Assembly: GCA_017538365.1 (NCBI GenBank)
Contig: JAFYIZ010000004.1
Span: 39,765-103,764 of the forward strand
Reading direction: 5' to 3'
DNA: 64,000 nt
Source of the DNA: a bacterium
GTDB lineage: Bacteria > UBP6 > UBA1177
Below the pieces are notes generated by a model that worked only from the letters and a program-made list of their open reading frames with translations, was not told where the DNA came from and did not search any database. Made by a program: the position numbers and the translations under genes. Positions 1-9,225 of this stretch are shown here, piece by piece (the first letter of the stretch is position 1; each line of letters begins with the position of its first letter).

Positions 1-2
1 AC

Positions 3-1493
3 GAAAATGCGGCATCTGCGGCATCTTCAGATTCTGATAAAAACGATAAAAACAATACTTCTACGGATTCAGATCAGGAGCTTACCGATGATGGAGAAAA
101 TAATGAAAAACCTTGCGAAGAGGAAAATCCCTGTGAAGAAATTCCTCATTCAACCGGTGAATGCCGCATAAAAGACGAAGATTTCATCTGCGGTTGTGAA
201 GAAAACTATACATGGAACGGTGAATTCTGCATGGCATATTCCCGTCCAGCAAAATGCGTTGGACTTCCAGAAAACGCAGAGTGGAACAGCGTTTCGGAAA
301 TCATTCAGGTCTGGAACGGTAAAAAATGGATTCCGTCAAAAGAAGCAAATTACTGCGAAAACGAAAGTGAAAGCGAATGCTGCTTCAAATGTGAAGAAAA
401 TCATTATTGGTTCGATTCCAACTGTCTTCCCGCATGTTCTTCAACAAGCACAACTCCGTGTATTGATTTGAACACAGAACTGATCTGGTCGGCAAAATCG
501 GAAAATACAATGCACTGGAACGACACTTTTGAATATTGTGCAAATCTCAATGAAGGCGGGTTCGACGATTGGAAGCTTCCGAGCATAAATGTGCTTAACA
601 CTCTCATCAGAAACTGCGATTCAACTGACGGTTGCGAAGGAAATACCGATGGACTTTACAGTGAATTCGGTGAAATCAGCGTTCTATGGTCTTCCAATTC
701 GGTCGATTCGAACAATGCTGTAGGAGTCAATTTTCTTGACGGAAGCACAGTTACAAAAAGTACGGACAACTCTTTCTATGTCCGTTGCGTCCGCGGAAAC
801 CTCTCTACAAGAACAGTCAAATGCAAACTGGATCAGGAAAACGCCGAAATAAACAGATTCACAAAAATAGAACAGACTTGGGATTGGAACGATATGTGGG
901 TTCCGTCAAACATCGCAGTATTCAACAACGAATCCAAAGAGGGTGAATGCCGCTTCAAATGCAATGAAAATTACGGTTGGGACGGTAAAAACTGTATAAA
1001 TACCTGCAAAAACAACGAAACAGAATCGTTTCCATGCATAGATCCCGAAACTAAACTTGTGTGGGCAACACCGAAACTTGGAAAGTACCGCGGATCTGAA
1101 GCTAAAACTTACTGTGAAAAACTGACAGAAAATGATTTTGACGACTGGTATTTGCCAAATATAAGTGAACTTCGCACTTTGATAATCAACTGTTCGAAAA
1201 CAGTAACCGGTGGAACTTGTTCCGTTTCTTCAAACTGTCTGTACAAAAACAGTACCTGCTACAGCTACAACAGCTGTGTCTGCGATAAAAATGAAACTGT
1301 CAACGGCTATTACAGCAAATTGGGCGAAGGAGGTATCTTCTGGAGTTCAAACTACACAAATAATGACGATACTTATTCTTGGTGTATAGATTTCCAAAAT
1401 GGCGAGATCGGATACACTGACAACGACAACAGCATACTTGAAAGCAACAAAAATACTTACCATAATGTTCAGTGCGTCAGAAGCATTAAATAA
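3..1493 (+). CDS. DUF1566-repeat cysteine-rich surface protein, 5' end outside window
   Basis: The reading frame is open from the first bases of the window, so the true start and signal peptide lie upstream; about 496 residues are visible. The first 40 or so residues form a Ser/Asp/Glu/Asn-rich linker, as often follows a lipobox in this genome. Three short Cys modules of the type EENYxWxxxxC follow (near residues 65, 130 and 320). Two DUF1566 (Lcl C-terminal-like) domains come after the second and third modules; each has the signature FDDWxLPxxxxLxTLIxNC followed by a W-S-S-N motif and ends in a V-R-C-V-R-like string. DUF1566 domains are common in secreted or surface proteins of unknown function, so a cell-surface role is inferred. 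No catalytic motif is visible. The gene is followed by an independent promoter for uvrC. Confidence 0.8.
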   Translation, partial: ENAASAASSDSDKNDKNNTSTDSDQELTDDGENNEKPCEEENPCEEIPHSTGECRIKDEDFICGCEENYTWNGEFCMAYSRPAKCVGLPENAEWNSVSEIIQVWNGKKWIPSKEANYCENESESECCFKCEENHYWFDSNCLPACSSTSTTPCIDLNTELIWSAKSENTMHWNDTFEYCANLNEGGFDDWKLPSINVLNTLIRNCDSTDGCEGNTDGLYSEFGEISVLWSSNSVDSNNAVGVNFLDGSTVTKSTDNSFYVRCVRGNLSTRTVKCKLDQENAEINRFTKIEQTWDWNDMWVPSNIAVFNNESKEGECRFKCNENYGWDGKNCINTCKNNETESFPCIDPETKLVWATPKLGKYRGSEAKTYCEKLTENDFDDWYLPNISELRTLIINCSKTVTGGTCSVSSNCLYKNSTCYSYNSCVCDKNETVNGYYSKLGEGGIFWSSNYTNNDDTYSWCIDFQNGEIGYTDNDNSILESNKNTYHNVQCVRSIK

Positions 1494-1538
1494 CGAAATC
1501 CACTGAAAAATTACTTTCCTGCTACCAAACTCTACATA

Positions 1539-1567
1539 TTGTCAAACAGCGCCGATTCTGCTATAAA
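1539..1567 (+). promoter_or_regulatory. Putative sigma70-type promoter of uvrC
   Basis: TTGTCA (1539-1544), a 17-nt spacer and TATAAA (1562-1567), with a GGGAGG ribosome binding site 14 nt further on. It lies in the only gap between the DUF1566 gene and uvrC. Confidence 0.55.
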
Positions 1568-1591
1568 GCATAGTCATTTTGGGAGGCAGAT

Positions 1592-3358
1592 TTGACTGAA
1601 AACATCGGTAATTCCTACATAATTGACGAGTTTTTGCTCAAAAAACTGCCTGAGACTCCCGGTGTTTACCAGTTCAAGAACAGACTCGGCAAAGTGATCT
1701 ACATCGGAAAAGCGAAGAACCTCAGAGCACGTGTTTCGCAGTATATTCTGGGAACCGATAGCCGCCAGATGGTCGCAACGCTCATGAAAAACGCGGGAAG
1801 CGTCGAAATAATAATGACAAATTCAGAGACAGAGGCGCTGGTTTTAGAGAATCTCCTCATAAAAAACAGGCAGCCGATGTTCAACATCAACCTGAAGGAT
1901 GACAAGACCTATCCTTATCTCGCAGTGACCGACGAAGAGTGGCCGCGCCTCATCACGACAAGGCGTCTCACAAAAAAACTGAAGTCTTTCAGAGGTCCTT
2001 TCACCCAAGTGAACCTTCTTAATTCGCTGAGACAGCTGATTCAGACGCTCTACCCTCTAAAATACTGCTCAGACCGTCATCCGAAAGGGTGCATCAACTC
2101 ACAAATCGGCTTGTGCCCCGCTCCGTGCAGAAAAGACACAGACAAAGAGGCTTATGCCGAAAACGTCAAAAACACAATTGAAGCGCTTCAGGGCAAGAAA
2201 TGGAACGAAATAGAATCACTGATAAAAGAGCGTATAGACTCAAGCGTGAAAGTTCTGGATTTTGAAAAAGCTGCCAAGCTGCGCGATCTCCTCACACTTC
2301 TGCCAGACATCAGACGGAAGTACAGCGTCGAGTTTTCGGGAAGCGGCGCAGAGGATTATTTCTGTTTCAAAAGAGAGGGGGACACCCTTTTCGCAGCGGC
2401 GGCGCGTTACAGTGAAGGAAAGCTGATGACGCTCAAATCATATTCGGCGTCGGGAATATTCGAGGAAATGTCAAGCTGGACCGCGACTTTCCTCACCTCG
2501 TTCTATTCAGGAAAAGAGACGCCCGACAAAATTTTTCTCTACCCAGAAACGCTCACGAAAGATGAAATTTCGGCGATACTGCAGCGCAAGATCAGAAAAA
2601 CAGGGCCATCCGGCGGCGAGATTCTCAAAATGCTGCAGACCAATATCGAGCAGAACATGCGCGTTTTCTTCAACGACTCCGAAAAGACTAACAAGGCGCT
2701 TTCAGTCATCTCGAAATTTCTCAAAACGCCCGTTTCTTCGATACTCTGCCTCGATATTTCAACACTTTACGGCGAATACAACGTCGCAGGCGCAGTGTGG
2801 TGGAAAAACGGAAAATTCGATAAGAAAAAATACCGGAAATACAAAATAAAAACGGTCATTGGAGTCGATGATTTCGGCAGTCTGCGCGAAGTCGCGGCTC
2901 GTCTGCTCAAGCGCTGGCAGGAAAATTCGCTTGAAAAACCGACGCTATTGCTTATTGACGGCGGCGAGGGTCAGGTTTCATCGGTAAATTCGGTGATTAA
3001 GGGCTTCGTACCGGTCGCAGGAATCATCAAAGACCGCCACAACGTGAAAGGAATGGAACTCTTGATTGACGGTAAAGGAAACGAACTCGTGCTTCAGAAC
3101 ACCGCTTTTGCAGTCGTTTTGAAAACCATCAGAAACGAGACCCACCGCTTTTCGATAACTTTCAACAGGGAGCTTCGCAAAGGAAAACTCGAACTCCCAT
3201 TCTCAAAAATCAAAGGGATCGGCAGAGCCCGCGAGAATGCACTTCTTGAAAAATTCCGCACGATTGCTGCAATAAAAAAAGCAACCGTTCAGGAATTGAC
3301 CGAAATTCCCGGAATCACTGAAGATTTGGCGGAAGAGATCCTCAAATCGCTTGAATAG
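1592..3358 (+). CDS. uvrC: Excinuclease ABC subunit C
   Basis: This is the dual-incision nuclease of nucleotide excision repair, which nicks DNA on both sides of a UvrB-marked lesion. At 588 residues it is near the usual 600. A GIY-YIG nuclease domain is at the N-terminus (GVY at 24-26, YIG at 37-39, with the catalytic Glu inside SETEALVLENLL). A Cys-containing patch CSDRHPKGC follows, then a UVR helix (VLDFEKAAKLRD, about residue 210), the RNase H-like C-terminal nuclease domain and two helix-hairpin-helix motifs at the end (IKGIGRARENALLEKF and ITEIPGITEDLAEEIL types). The start is TTG, chosen because GGGAGG lies 5 nt upstream and the N-terminus matches the family. It converges on mfd with only 12 nt between the stop codons, so two excision-repair genes are neighbours. 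Confidence 0.96.
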   Translation: MTENIGNSYIIDEFLLKKLPETPGVYQFKNRLGKVIYIGKAKNLRARVSQYILGTDSRQMVATLMKNAGSVEIIMTNSETEALVLENLLIKNRQPMFNINLKDDKTYPYLAVTDEEWPRLITTRRLTKKLKSFRGPFTQVNLLNSLRQLIQTLYPLKYCSDRHPKGCINSQIGLCPAPCRKDTDKEAYAENVKNTIEALQGKKWNEIESLIKERIDSSVKVLDFEKAAKLRDLLTLLPDIRRKYSVEFSGSGAEDYFCFKREGDTLFAAAARYSEGKLMTLKSYSASGIFEEMSSWTATFLTSFYSGKETPDKIFLYPETLTKDEISAILQRKIRKTGPSGGEILKMLQTNIEQNMRVFFNDSEKTNKALSVISKFLKTPVSSILCLDISTLYGEYNVAGAVWWKNGKFDKKKYRKYKIKTVIGVDDFGSLREVAARLLKRWQENSLEKPTLLLIDGGEGQVSSVNSVIKGFVPVAGIIKDRHNVKGMELLIDGKGNELVLQNTAFAVVLKTIRNETHRFSITFNRELRKGKLELPFSKIKGIGRARENALLEKFRTIAAIKKATVQELTEIPGITEDLAEEILKSLE

Positions 3359-3370
3359 CCTCTGGAAAAA

Positions 3371-6300
3371 TCAGCAGATTTCCTTGATTTTACTAATTAT
3401 TTCTTCAATTTTCTGAATATTTTCAACTTTGAATTTTATAGAACTTTCCCCTTGGAAAGAGCCATCGTATTTGTCGAGAAATTCAAAAAGAGCATCCATA
3501 CTTTTCGGGATGAACGAGGCTCCCAGAGTGATCGTAAAATCGTGTTTACCTACTGAAATAGCAGCGGCTCCGCACTTGATCGCAAGAATTTTTATGTAAG
3601 TCAGATTTATCAGATTCTCCGTTTCTTCGGGAATTTTTCCGAACATTTCAAGAAGAGTATCTTTCACCCAGTTGAGTTCGTCAGCCGAGCGTAAGTCTGC
3701 GATTTTCCTGTAAAATCCCATTCTGACCTCAGTATCTGCAATGTAGCTTTCGGGAATATTCGCATTCAAATCGGTCGAAATCTCGAACTCGTTTTCGATG
3801 TGCGGAGTTCCGTTTTTGAGCTCGTCGATCCTGTCTTTGAGCATCTCGAGATACATATCGTAGCCCACCCCTTTGAGTTTCCCGGACTGGCTTATTCCCA
3901 AGATGTTGCCGCCGCCGCGGATGTTGAGGTCTTCCATCGCGACATCGTAGCCGTGCCCGAGCTTGTCGAAGCGCTTGATCGTAGAAAGACGGGCGTATGA
4001 TTCCTGCGTAAGATTGTTGAGATTGGGAACAAAAAGGTAAGCCTTTGCCTCTCTGTTCCAGCGCCCCACCCTGCCGCGAAGCTGGTAAAGCTGCGCCATT
4101 CCGAACATATCGGCGCGGTTGATTATTATCGTGTTGACAAGCGGAATGTCGATGCCCGATTCAATGAGCGAAGTCGCAAGAAGCAGATCGTAATCGCGGT
4201 TTACGAATGAAACCATCACTTTTTCAAGCTGCTCAGGCTCCATCTGACCGTGCGCAACAGCAATTCTGAGTCCGGGAATAAGCTGGGTGAGCCTCAGTTT
4301 TATGTCGTCAAGTCCGGCAATGCGGTTGTGGACGAAATAGACCTGCCCGTCGCGTGCAAGTTCAGAAAGAATCGCCTCTTTTATGATTTCTTCGCTGTAT
4401 TCGAGAACGAAAGTCTGGATGTTTTTTCTGTCGCTCGGCGCCGTTTTGATAAATGACGATTTTCTTATTCCCAGAAGCGACATCTGAAGCGTTCTCGGAA
4501 TAGGCGTCGCAGTCATCGAGAGGGTCGCAACATCCTTCTTCATCTCTTTGATGAGTTCTTTGTGTGTAACTCCGAAGCGGTGCTCCTCGTCAATTACCAG
4601 AAATCCGAGGTCGCGGAATTTCACATCTTTTCCGAGCAGCCTGTGAGTCCCGACGATAATGTCAACTCTGCCGTTTTCAAGGTCACGAAGCACCTGATTC
4701 TGTTTCGACTTGTCGTAAAGGCGCGAAAGCATTTCTATTCTCACAGGAAGTTTGGCAAAACGCTCTCTGAAAGTACGCAGATGCTGGAACGCAAGGACCG
4801 TTGTCGGAGCAAGGACCGCCGCCTGCCTGCCGTTTGCAACAGCTATCATACAGCCTCGCATCGCAACTTCGGTCTTGCCGAATCCCACGTCTCCGCAAAG
4901 AAGCCTGTCGGTTATCTCTCTACCCGAAAGATCGTGCTCGAGTTCATTGATGGAGCGCGCCTGATCTGGCGTTTCCCGAAACGGGAAATCCCTCAAAAAT
5001 TCACCGTAAAGCGGAGTTTCGATCTTCATCGGCTCGACACTTTCGACACTTCTCTGCGCATAAAGTTCGAGAATCTGCGCCGCTACTTTTTCGATTTCGC
5101 GCTTTACCCGTGTCATCGTCTGCTGCCAGAGCGCGGTACGTATTGAACTTATCTTCGGAAAAACGCCTTCTTCCCAGCGGTAACGGTAGATGTAGTGCAT
5201 ATTGTAAACGGGAATATAGATTTTATCGTCATTTTCGTATCTAAGAGCGAGACAGTCTGTTCCGTTCATAACTACAGTTCCTTCGTAAACTCCGATTCCG
5301 AATTTGTAATGAACGACAAGTTCGCCTGGTTTAAGAGAATTAAGTTCAAATATTCTGTTTTCAAAATTTTCTTCAGGTTTTATTTCTCTTTTTTTATTTT
5401 TTGAAACAGATAATTTGAATATATCAGATGAAAAGAAAGCTGTATCAAAATCTGGAATTGAGATTATTTCGTCTGAAGCGAACCACTCTTTTTTGTCGAC
5501 AAGAAAAACATCACCGTAATTCAGATCAAGCGGAAGCGCATCGACATTGACCATCGGGATATCGTTTTTTTCGCCGATTTCCTTTAAAACATCGATCTCA
5601 TTCGGTTTTGCAAAAATGACTAATCCGCTGTTTTCTTTATGTAATTTATTCAAGACAAACGCTGTGTCGCTTTGCAGCTTTACCGGAACAGCTTTGTGAG
5701 TCACTGGAAATTTTTTTATTGATTCAGCCGAAGAAAAGAAGGAACTTACTTCAAAATCAAACTCTCTCGATTCATCGGAAAAACAGCTTTTTATTTCAAA
5801 CGGAATAAAATGTCCTTCTTCAACTCTTTTTTTTCTTTCCGTATCAATTTTTTCAAAATCATCTGCGACATAAGTTTCAGCTTTTAACTTTTCGAATCTT
5901 ACTGTTTTCGCTCTTAAACGCGAATAGAGAGTTCCGTTTCCGGCAATCAGCGGAAAAATATCCCATTTCGGTAATCCGCCTGATGAAACAAGCTCTTCTG
6001 TCTCGATTATCTGCTGCATCGAAAGCCCTTCAGCTTTCTCCTCAAGCACTTTCTGCCAGTCGCTGCGCAGAATTTCGGGAAACATGAGCTGCGGAACACT
6101 GACTTCATCCAGAGGTCTTCCGTTACGCTGGTTTGAAAGCCAGAAAAGCGAAATATTTTCGAGCTCTTCATCGAAAAATTCGAGACGTGCACCCTTTCCG
6201 GCGACAAAAATTCCGATATCGACGATGTCGCCTCTAACCGCGAATTCTCCGGCATCGCGCACTATCTGAACCTTTCTGTAACCGAGTTCCGTCAAAGACC

Positions 6301-6646
6301 TGATGACATCACTGATTCTGTAGTAAGAGTTCTTTTTGAAGACTAGTTCCGCGGAATTATCCGGCAGAAAAAGCCTTCCGCCGAGCGGAGTCGTCACGAT
6401 GACATCAGGATTTGCAGACATTTCGGCATACGCCTTCTGCGCGTCCCGCTCTTCGCCGCTCCTTTCAAGCAGCAGAAACTGCGGTGCAAAAAGAAGTGTT
6501 TTGAGCCGGAAGGCACTAAGCGCCGAAACAAGAACCGAAGCATCTCTGAAATTCGGCATTTCAACTATCAACCTGCCGTATTTATTGAACAAATCTACGG
6601 TTATTATTGGGAAAGCATCAGGGGAAGTTTCGATAAATTCAGCCAT
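3371..6646 (-). CDS. mfd: Transcription-repair coupling factor
   Basis: Mfd is an ATP-driven DNA translocase that pushes stalled RNA polymerase off lesions and recruits UvrA. The product is 1091 residues, close to E. coli Mfd (1148). Visible parts are an N-terminal UvrB-like module, the CarD/RID RNA polymerase-binding domain near residue 445 (ELVVHYKFGIGVYEG), Walker A near residue 585 (GDVGFGKTE), a DEEH box near 685, the helicase C domain (QLRGRVGRW) and the C-terminal TRCF domain. The frame stays open upstream to 6802, but those 52 codons translate the palindromic repeat and are rich in Arg/Pro/Gly. The ATG at 6646 follows GAGG at good spacing and begins at conserved family sequence, so I start there. 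It ends next to uvrC. Confidence 0.95.
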   Translation of the reverse strand: MAEFIETSPDAFPIITVDLFNKYGRLIVEMPNFRDASVLVSALSAFRLKTLLFAPQFLLLERSGEERDAQKAYAEMSANPDVIVTTPLGGRLFLPDNSAELVFKKNSYYRISDVIRSLTELGYRKVQIVRDAGEFAVRGDIVDIGIFVAGKGARLEFFDEELENISLFWLSNQRNGRPLDEVSVPQLMFPEILRSDWQKVLEEKAEGLSMQQIIETEELVSSGGLPKWDIFPLIAGNGTLYSRLRAKTVRFEKLKAETYVADDFEKIDTERKKRVEEGHFIPFEIKSCFSDESREFDFEVSSFFSSAESIKKFPVTHKAVPVKLQSDTAFVLNKLHKENSGLVIFAKPNEIDVLKEIGEKNDIPMVNVDALPLDLNYGDVFLVDKKEWFASDEIISIPDFDTAFFSSDIFKLSVSKNKKREIKPEENFENRIFELNSLKPGELVVHYKFGIGVYEGTVVMNGTDCLALRYENDDKIYIPVYNMHYIYRYRWEEGVFPKISSIRTALWQQTMTRVKREIEKVAAQILELYAQRSVESVEPMKIETPLYGEFLRDFPFRETPDQARSINELEHDLSGREITDRLLCGDVGFGKTEVAMRGCMIAVANGRQAAVLAPTTVLAFQHLRTFRERFAKLPVRIEMLSRLYDKSKQNQVLRDLENGRVDIIVGTHRLLGKDVKFRDLGFLVIDEEHRFGVTHKELIKEMKKDVATLSMTATPIPRTLQMSLLGIRKSSFIKTAPSDRKNIQTFVLEYSEEIIKEAILSELARDGQVYFVHNRIAGLDDIKLRLTQLIPGLRIAVAHGQMEPEQLEKVMVSFVNRDYDLLLATSLIESGIDIPLVNTIIINRADMFGMAQLYQLRGRVGRWNREAKAYLFVPNLNNLTQESYARLSTIKRFDKLGHGYDVAMEDLNIRGGGNILGISQSGKLKGVGYDMYLEMLKDRIDELKNGTPHIENEFEISTDLNANIPESYIADTEVRMGFYRKIADLRSADELNWVKDTLLEMFGKIPEETENLINLTYIKILAIKCGAAAISVGKHDFTITLGASFIPKSMDALFEFLDKYDGSFQGESSIKFKVENIQKIEEIISKIKEIC

Positions 6647-6675
6647 TTCAAACCTCGAAAACAATCTGGTCCGCG

Positions 6676-6703
6676 ATTTTAAGAAAAAACCGCGGAAAAA
6701 CAA
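6676..6703 (-). promoter_or_regulatory. Putative promoter of mfd
   Basis: On the minus strand: TTGTTT (6698-6703), a 16-nt spacer and TAAAAT (6676-6681), then a GC-rich CGCGGACC segment and a TTTT tract before the GAGG site. The spacing matches other promoters in the window. Confidence 0.45.
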
Positions 6704-6726
6704 CCTTTTTTCGCGCCGGATCTTAA

Positions 6727-6815
6727 CGGGATTACGGGATCCCGGAATCACGGTTGCGCGCCTTCGGGATCTCGGAATCTCGGGATTCCGTGATCCCGGC
6801 AAGCCTGGCGCGCCT
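6727..6815. repeat. GGGAT/ATCCC palindromic repeat cluster, copy A
   Basis: A GC-rich cluster of short inverted repeats between the divergent mfd and rluD genes. The clearest unit is CGGGATTCCGTGATCCCG at 6781-6798, a 6-bp palindrome with a 6-nt loop. Degenerate units lie just upstream (ACGGGATCCCGGAATCACGG and TCGGGATCTCGG). The same 18-bp unit with one or two changes recurs at 27965 and 32867. It is non-coding: translated in either direction it only lengthens the neighbouring reading frames. Confidence 0.8.
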
Positions 6816-6828
6816 GCGGTCTAAAAAA

Positions 6829-6856
6829 TTGAGTTTAAAGATATTATCAATATTAT
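6829..6856 (+). promoter_or_regulatory. Putative promoter of rluD
   Basis: TTGAGT (6829-6834), a 16-nt spacer and TATTAT (6851-6856), then AGGGTC and a T5 tract, directly after palindromic repeat copy A. It supports placing the rluD start downstream at 6886. Confidence 0.5.
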
Positions 6857-6885
6857 TTAGGGTCATTTTTGTTGCGAGGTCTTTT

Positions 6886-7863
6886 TTGGATATTTACGGC
6901 TGCGGCATAACTTTTTCACTTTTAAGCGATGAAAACACGAGAGTTGATTGCCTTATCGCCTCTATTTTAGGGCTTTCGAGAACACAGGTACAAAAAAACA
7001 TCCGCAATGAAAACCTCTCGGTAAACGGCAAAATTCTCACGAAAAGCAGTTCCTCGAAGTTTTCAAAAGGTGATCTTTTCGAATTCGAAGCCGATGCTCC
7101 GGAGCAGCTTTCAGCAGAGCCGGAAGACATTCCGCTCGACATAGTTTTTGAAAACGACGATTTTCTGATTGTCAACAAACCGGCCGGACTTCTCGTACAT
7201 CCGGGAAGCGGACACTCGAAAGGAACTTTATTGAACGGTTTAGTCAACTATTTGAATTTACAGGATAAATCAAAAGATAATCCGAATTTCCGTGCCGGAC
7301 TTGTCCACAGAATTGATAAAGACACAACCGGTCTTCTCGTTATTGCGAAAAACGAAAAAACTTTGACGGAACTTCAGGAAAAATTCTCGCGTCACGACAT
7401 TGTGCGCGAATACACCTGCATCGTCTGGGGAAAACTGAAAGAACCTAAAGGAACAGTCGAAACTTTTCACGGCAGAGACCCGAAAAACCGTCTCAGATTT
7501 TCTCCGAATGTCACAAACGGAAGGAAAGCGGTAACACACTACGAAGTCGTCACGGAATTCAAATACGCTTCACTGCTCAAGATCACGCTCGAAACAGGGC
7601 GTACCCACCAGATCAGAATGCACATGAACTATCTCGGGCACCCGATTTTGAACGATGAACTTTACGGAGGCTTGCGCAAATCGCCCGATCCGCTGCTCAA
7701 CAAACTTCTTGCAACTTCTGGGCGTCAGCTTCTGCACGCCGGAACTTTGGGATTTCAATTTTCAGGCAAAGATTTTATTTTCACTTCTCCGCTTCCGGAA
7801 GACATGAAAGCGGTAAAAGAATATCTGGAAAATATTTCATTCGAACATATTACAGGAGGATAA
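6886..7863 (+). CDS. rluD: RluA/RluD-family 23S rRNA pseudouridine synthase
   Basis: The enzyme converts uridines in 23S rRNA to pseudouridine. It has 325 residues, as in E. coli RluD (326). An S4 RNA-binding domain occupies about residues 20-75. The catalytic domain contains VNKPAGLLVHPG and the catalytic Asp near residue 143 in HRIDKDTTGLLV. I start at TTG 6886 because GAGG (6876-6879) sits 6 nt upstream and a promoter ends at 6856. An upstream ATG at 6754 would add 44 codons made mostly of the palindromic repeat. The paralogues RluC and RluA are alternatives; the length and S4 domain favour RluD or a generic RluA family member. The next gene begins after 1 nt, so they are co-transcribed. 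Confidence 0.88.
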   Translation: MDIYGCGITFSLLSDENTRVDCLIASILGLSRTQVQKNIRNENLSVNGKILTKSSSSKFSKGDLFEFEADAPEQLSAEPEDIPLDIVFENDDFLIVNKPAGLLVHPGSGHSKGTLLNGLVNYLNLQDKSKDNPNFRAGLVHRIDKDTTGLLVIAKNEKTLTELQEKFSRHDIVREYTCIVWGKLKEPKGTVETFHGRDPKNRLRFSPNVTNGRKAVTHYEVVTEFKYASLLKITLETGRTHQIRMHMNYLGHPILNDELYGGLRKSPDPLLNKLLATSGRQLLHAGTLGFQFSGKDFIFTSPLPEDMKAVKEYLENISFEHITGG

Positions 7864-7864
7864 A

Positions 7865-8773
7865 ATGGCATCAAGAACAGCCCTTGTTTTGGAGACAAAC
7901 CCCGTCATCACGGAAAGGTATCTCGACTATACGCACAATTCGGACTGGCGCATAATGCTGAAAGACACTCTGAACGATTTTCTGGAAAAGCTTCAGCAGG
8001 AAAAATTCAATCTCATCGTGGCGGAAGAATCGCTACTGCCGCAGGGAATAATCCAGATGATGAAGTCGACGGGAGTTCCGTTCCTTCTCGCTACGAACAA
8101 TAAACATCCTGAGATCCCGACCTTGCCCAGAAACTTCAACCGCACGGAACTTCTGACTGTTTTCGACAGGCTCGTTCCTTATGTTCCCGAAGATCCGGAA
8201 ACAGAAGATACTACGCAGAATACCGTTGTAGATGATATTCTCTCTGGTTTAGAAGATGAAGACAATGCTTTCGAACTCACTTCAGAGGCAGTGGTAGCAG
8301 AACCGGAAAAACCGATTGAAAAAGAAAAAAAGGATGAAGCGGCAGATTCGGCAGCAGACTTCTTCAGCGACGGAGAACTTTTCGGCGATGATGACAGCGA
8401 GGTGTTTGAAACACTCAAACCGGTGATAGAGGTCTCTGAAAGTGAAAAAAACAAAACCTTTACACCTCCTTCATTTGACGACTTTTCAGAAAAAGAGAGC
8501 GATATAGACAACTTCGTAAATTCGCTTTCCCTCGAAAAAGAAGAGGAAAAACCGATTGAAACCGCTTATGAATACAGACCGGAAACAACGCAAACAACCC
8601 AAAATACGCTTCAGGACGAAGTAAAACCTGAAGAAAAAGCGGAAAAAGCAGAAATTTCCGAAGATATAATAAAGGCTGAAATATCGGCATGGCTTGAAAA
8701 GAACGCCCGCAGCATAATCAAAGAGATAGTTATCGAACAGCTCGCCTCTCTTTCCGGGAAAAACGATGATTAA
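7865..8773 (+). CDS. Receiver-like N-terminus, acidic linker and PopZ/DUF2497-like C-terminal helix
   Basis: I do not recognise this 302-residue protein as a named family. Residues 1-105 have the alternating strand/helix pattern of a response-regulator receiver domain (ALVLETNP, FNLIVAEESLLPQG, VPFLLATNN), without the canonical acidic pair followed by a phosphoacceptor Asp, so it is probably a degenerate receiver. Residues 110-260 are very acidic and low in complexity (runs of E, D, K and S). The last 35 residues contain AEISAWLEKNARSIIKEIV, which resembles the C-terminal assembly helix of PopZ/DUF2497 (W-L-x-x-N followed by I/V-E-x-I-V repeats) and C-terminal tails seen in deltaproteobacterial receiver proteins. 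The architecture suggests a polar or scaffold protein; this is inference. It starts 1 nt after rluD and overlaps ruvX by 8 nt. Confidence 0.6.
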   Translation: MASRTALVLETNPVITERYLDYTHNSDWRIMLKDTLNDFLEKLQQEKFNLIVAEESLLPQGIIQMMKSTGVPFLLATNNKHPEIPTLPRNFNRTELLTVFDRLVPYVPEDPETEDTTQNTVVDDILSGLEDEDNAFELTSEAVVAEPEKPIEKEKKDEAADSAADFFSDGELFGDDDSEVFETLKPVIEVSESEKNKTFTPPSFDDFSEKESDIDNFVNSLSLEKEEEKPIETAYEYRPETTQTTQNTLQDEVKPEEKAEKAEISEDIIKAEISAWLEKNARSIIKEIVIEQLASLSGKNDD

Positions 8774-9224
8774 ACGGGTGGTCTCTTTGGACATAGGAAT
8801 GAAGTTCGTCGGTGTTGCAGCAACAGATCCGACATGGAATTTCCCTGTAATAATCGGCACTTTAAAAAGAAAAGATTCCATCAAAGACGATCTCGAAAGA
8901 CTCATTGAAATGCTCGATTTCGACATTGCTGCATTTGCAATCGGTTATCCTATGCAGAGCAACGGCGAGGAAGGTTCGTTCATGCCAGTGGTCAAAGGAT
9001 TCGAGCGGAGACTTAAGGAAATTTACACAGACATACCTTTTTTCGGAGTCGATGAATTTCTCTCTTCGAAAGAGGCAATCGAAATAAAAAACGTAAAAGC
9101 GAAAAACTACCGCGAAAAGAAGCGCTCAGGCGTGATTGATTCTACGGCGGCGGCCGTTATCCTCGAGAGGTTCATGGATTCGGTCGATTTCAAAAAACTG
9201 AAGGAAAATTTTAAGGAGAATTGA
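8766..9224 (+). CDS. ruvX: RuvX/YqgF-type Holliday junction resolvase-like, pre-16S rRNA nuclease
   Basis: The product has 152 residues with an RNase H-like fold. YqgF trims the 5' end of 16S rRNA in E. coli and is also called a putative Holliday junction resolvase. The first strand carries the catalytic Asp (SLDIGMKFVGVA, D9). IGYPMQSNGEEG matches the family's GxPxxxxGxxG motif, DEFLSSKEA corresponds to DERLTTxEA, and DSTAAAVILERFMD is the C-terminal Asp motif DxxAAxxILxxYL. The DERLTT-type motif is less exact than usual (F in place of R). The ATG overlaps the previous stop by 8 nt, indicating translational coupling, and yhbY starts 1 nt after this stop. Confidence 0.85.
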   Translation: MIKRVVSLDIGMKFVGVAATDPTWNFPVIIGTLKRKDSIKDDLERLIEMLDFDIAAFAIGYPMQSNGEEGSFMPVVKGFERRLKEIYTDIPFFGVDEFLSSKEAIEIKNVKAKNYREKKRSGVIDSTAAAVILERFMDSVDFKKLKENFKEN

Positions 9225-9225
9225 A

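Noticed and set aside
3359..3382. Terminator hairpin between uvrC and mfd
   Set aside because: Only a five-base AAATC/GATTT pair without a following T run; not enough for a call.
6646..6802. N-terminal extension of Mfd by 52 residues
   Set aside because: These codons are the palindromic repeat read as protein (Arg/Pro/Gly-rich). A good ribosome site and conserved N-terminus point to 6646.
6754..6885. Upstream ATG start for RluD
   Set aside because: The segment is repeat sequence and a promoter, and TTG at 6886 has a well-spaced GAGG.
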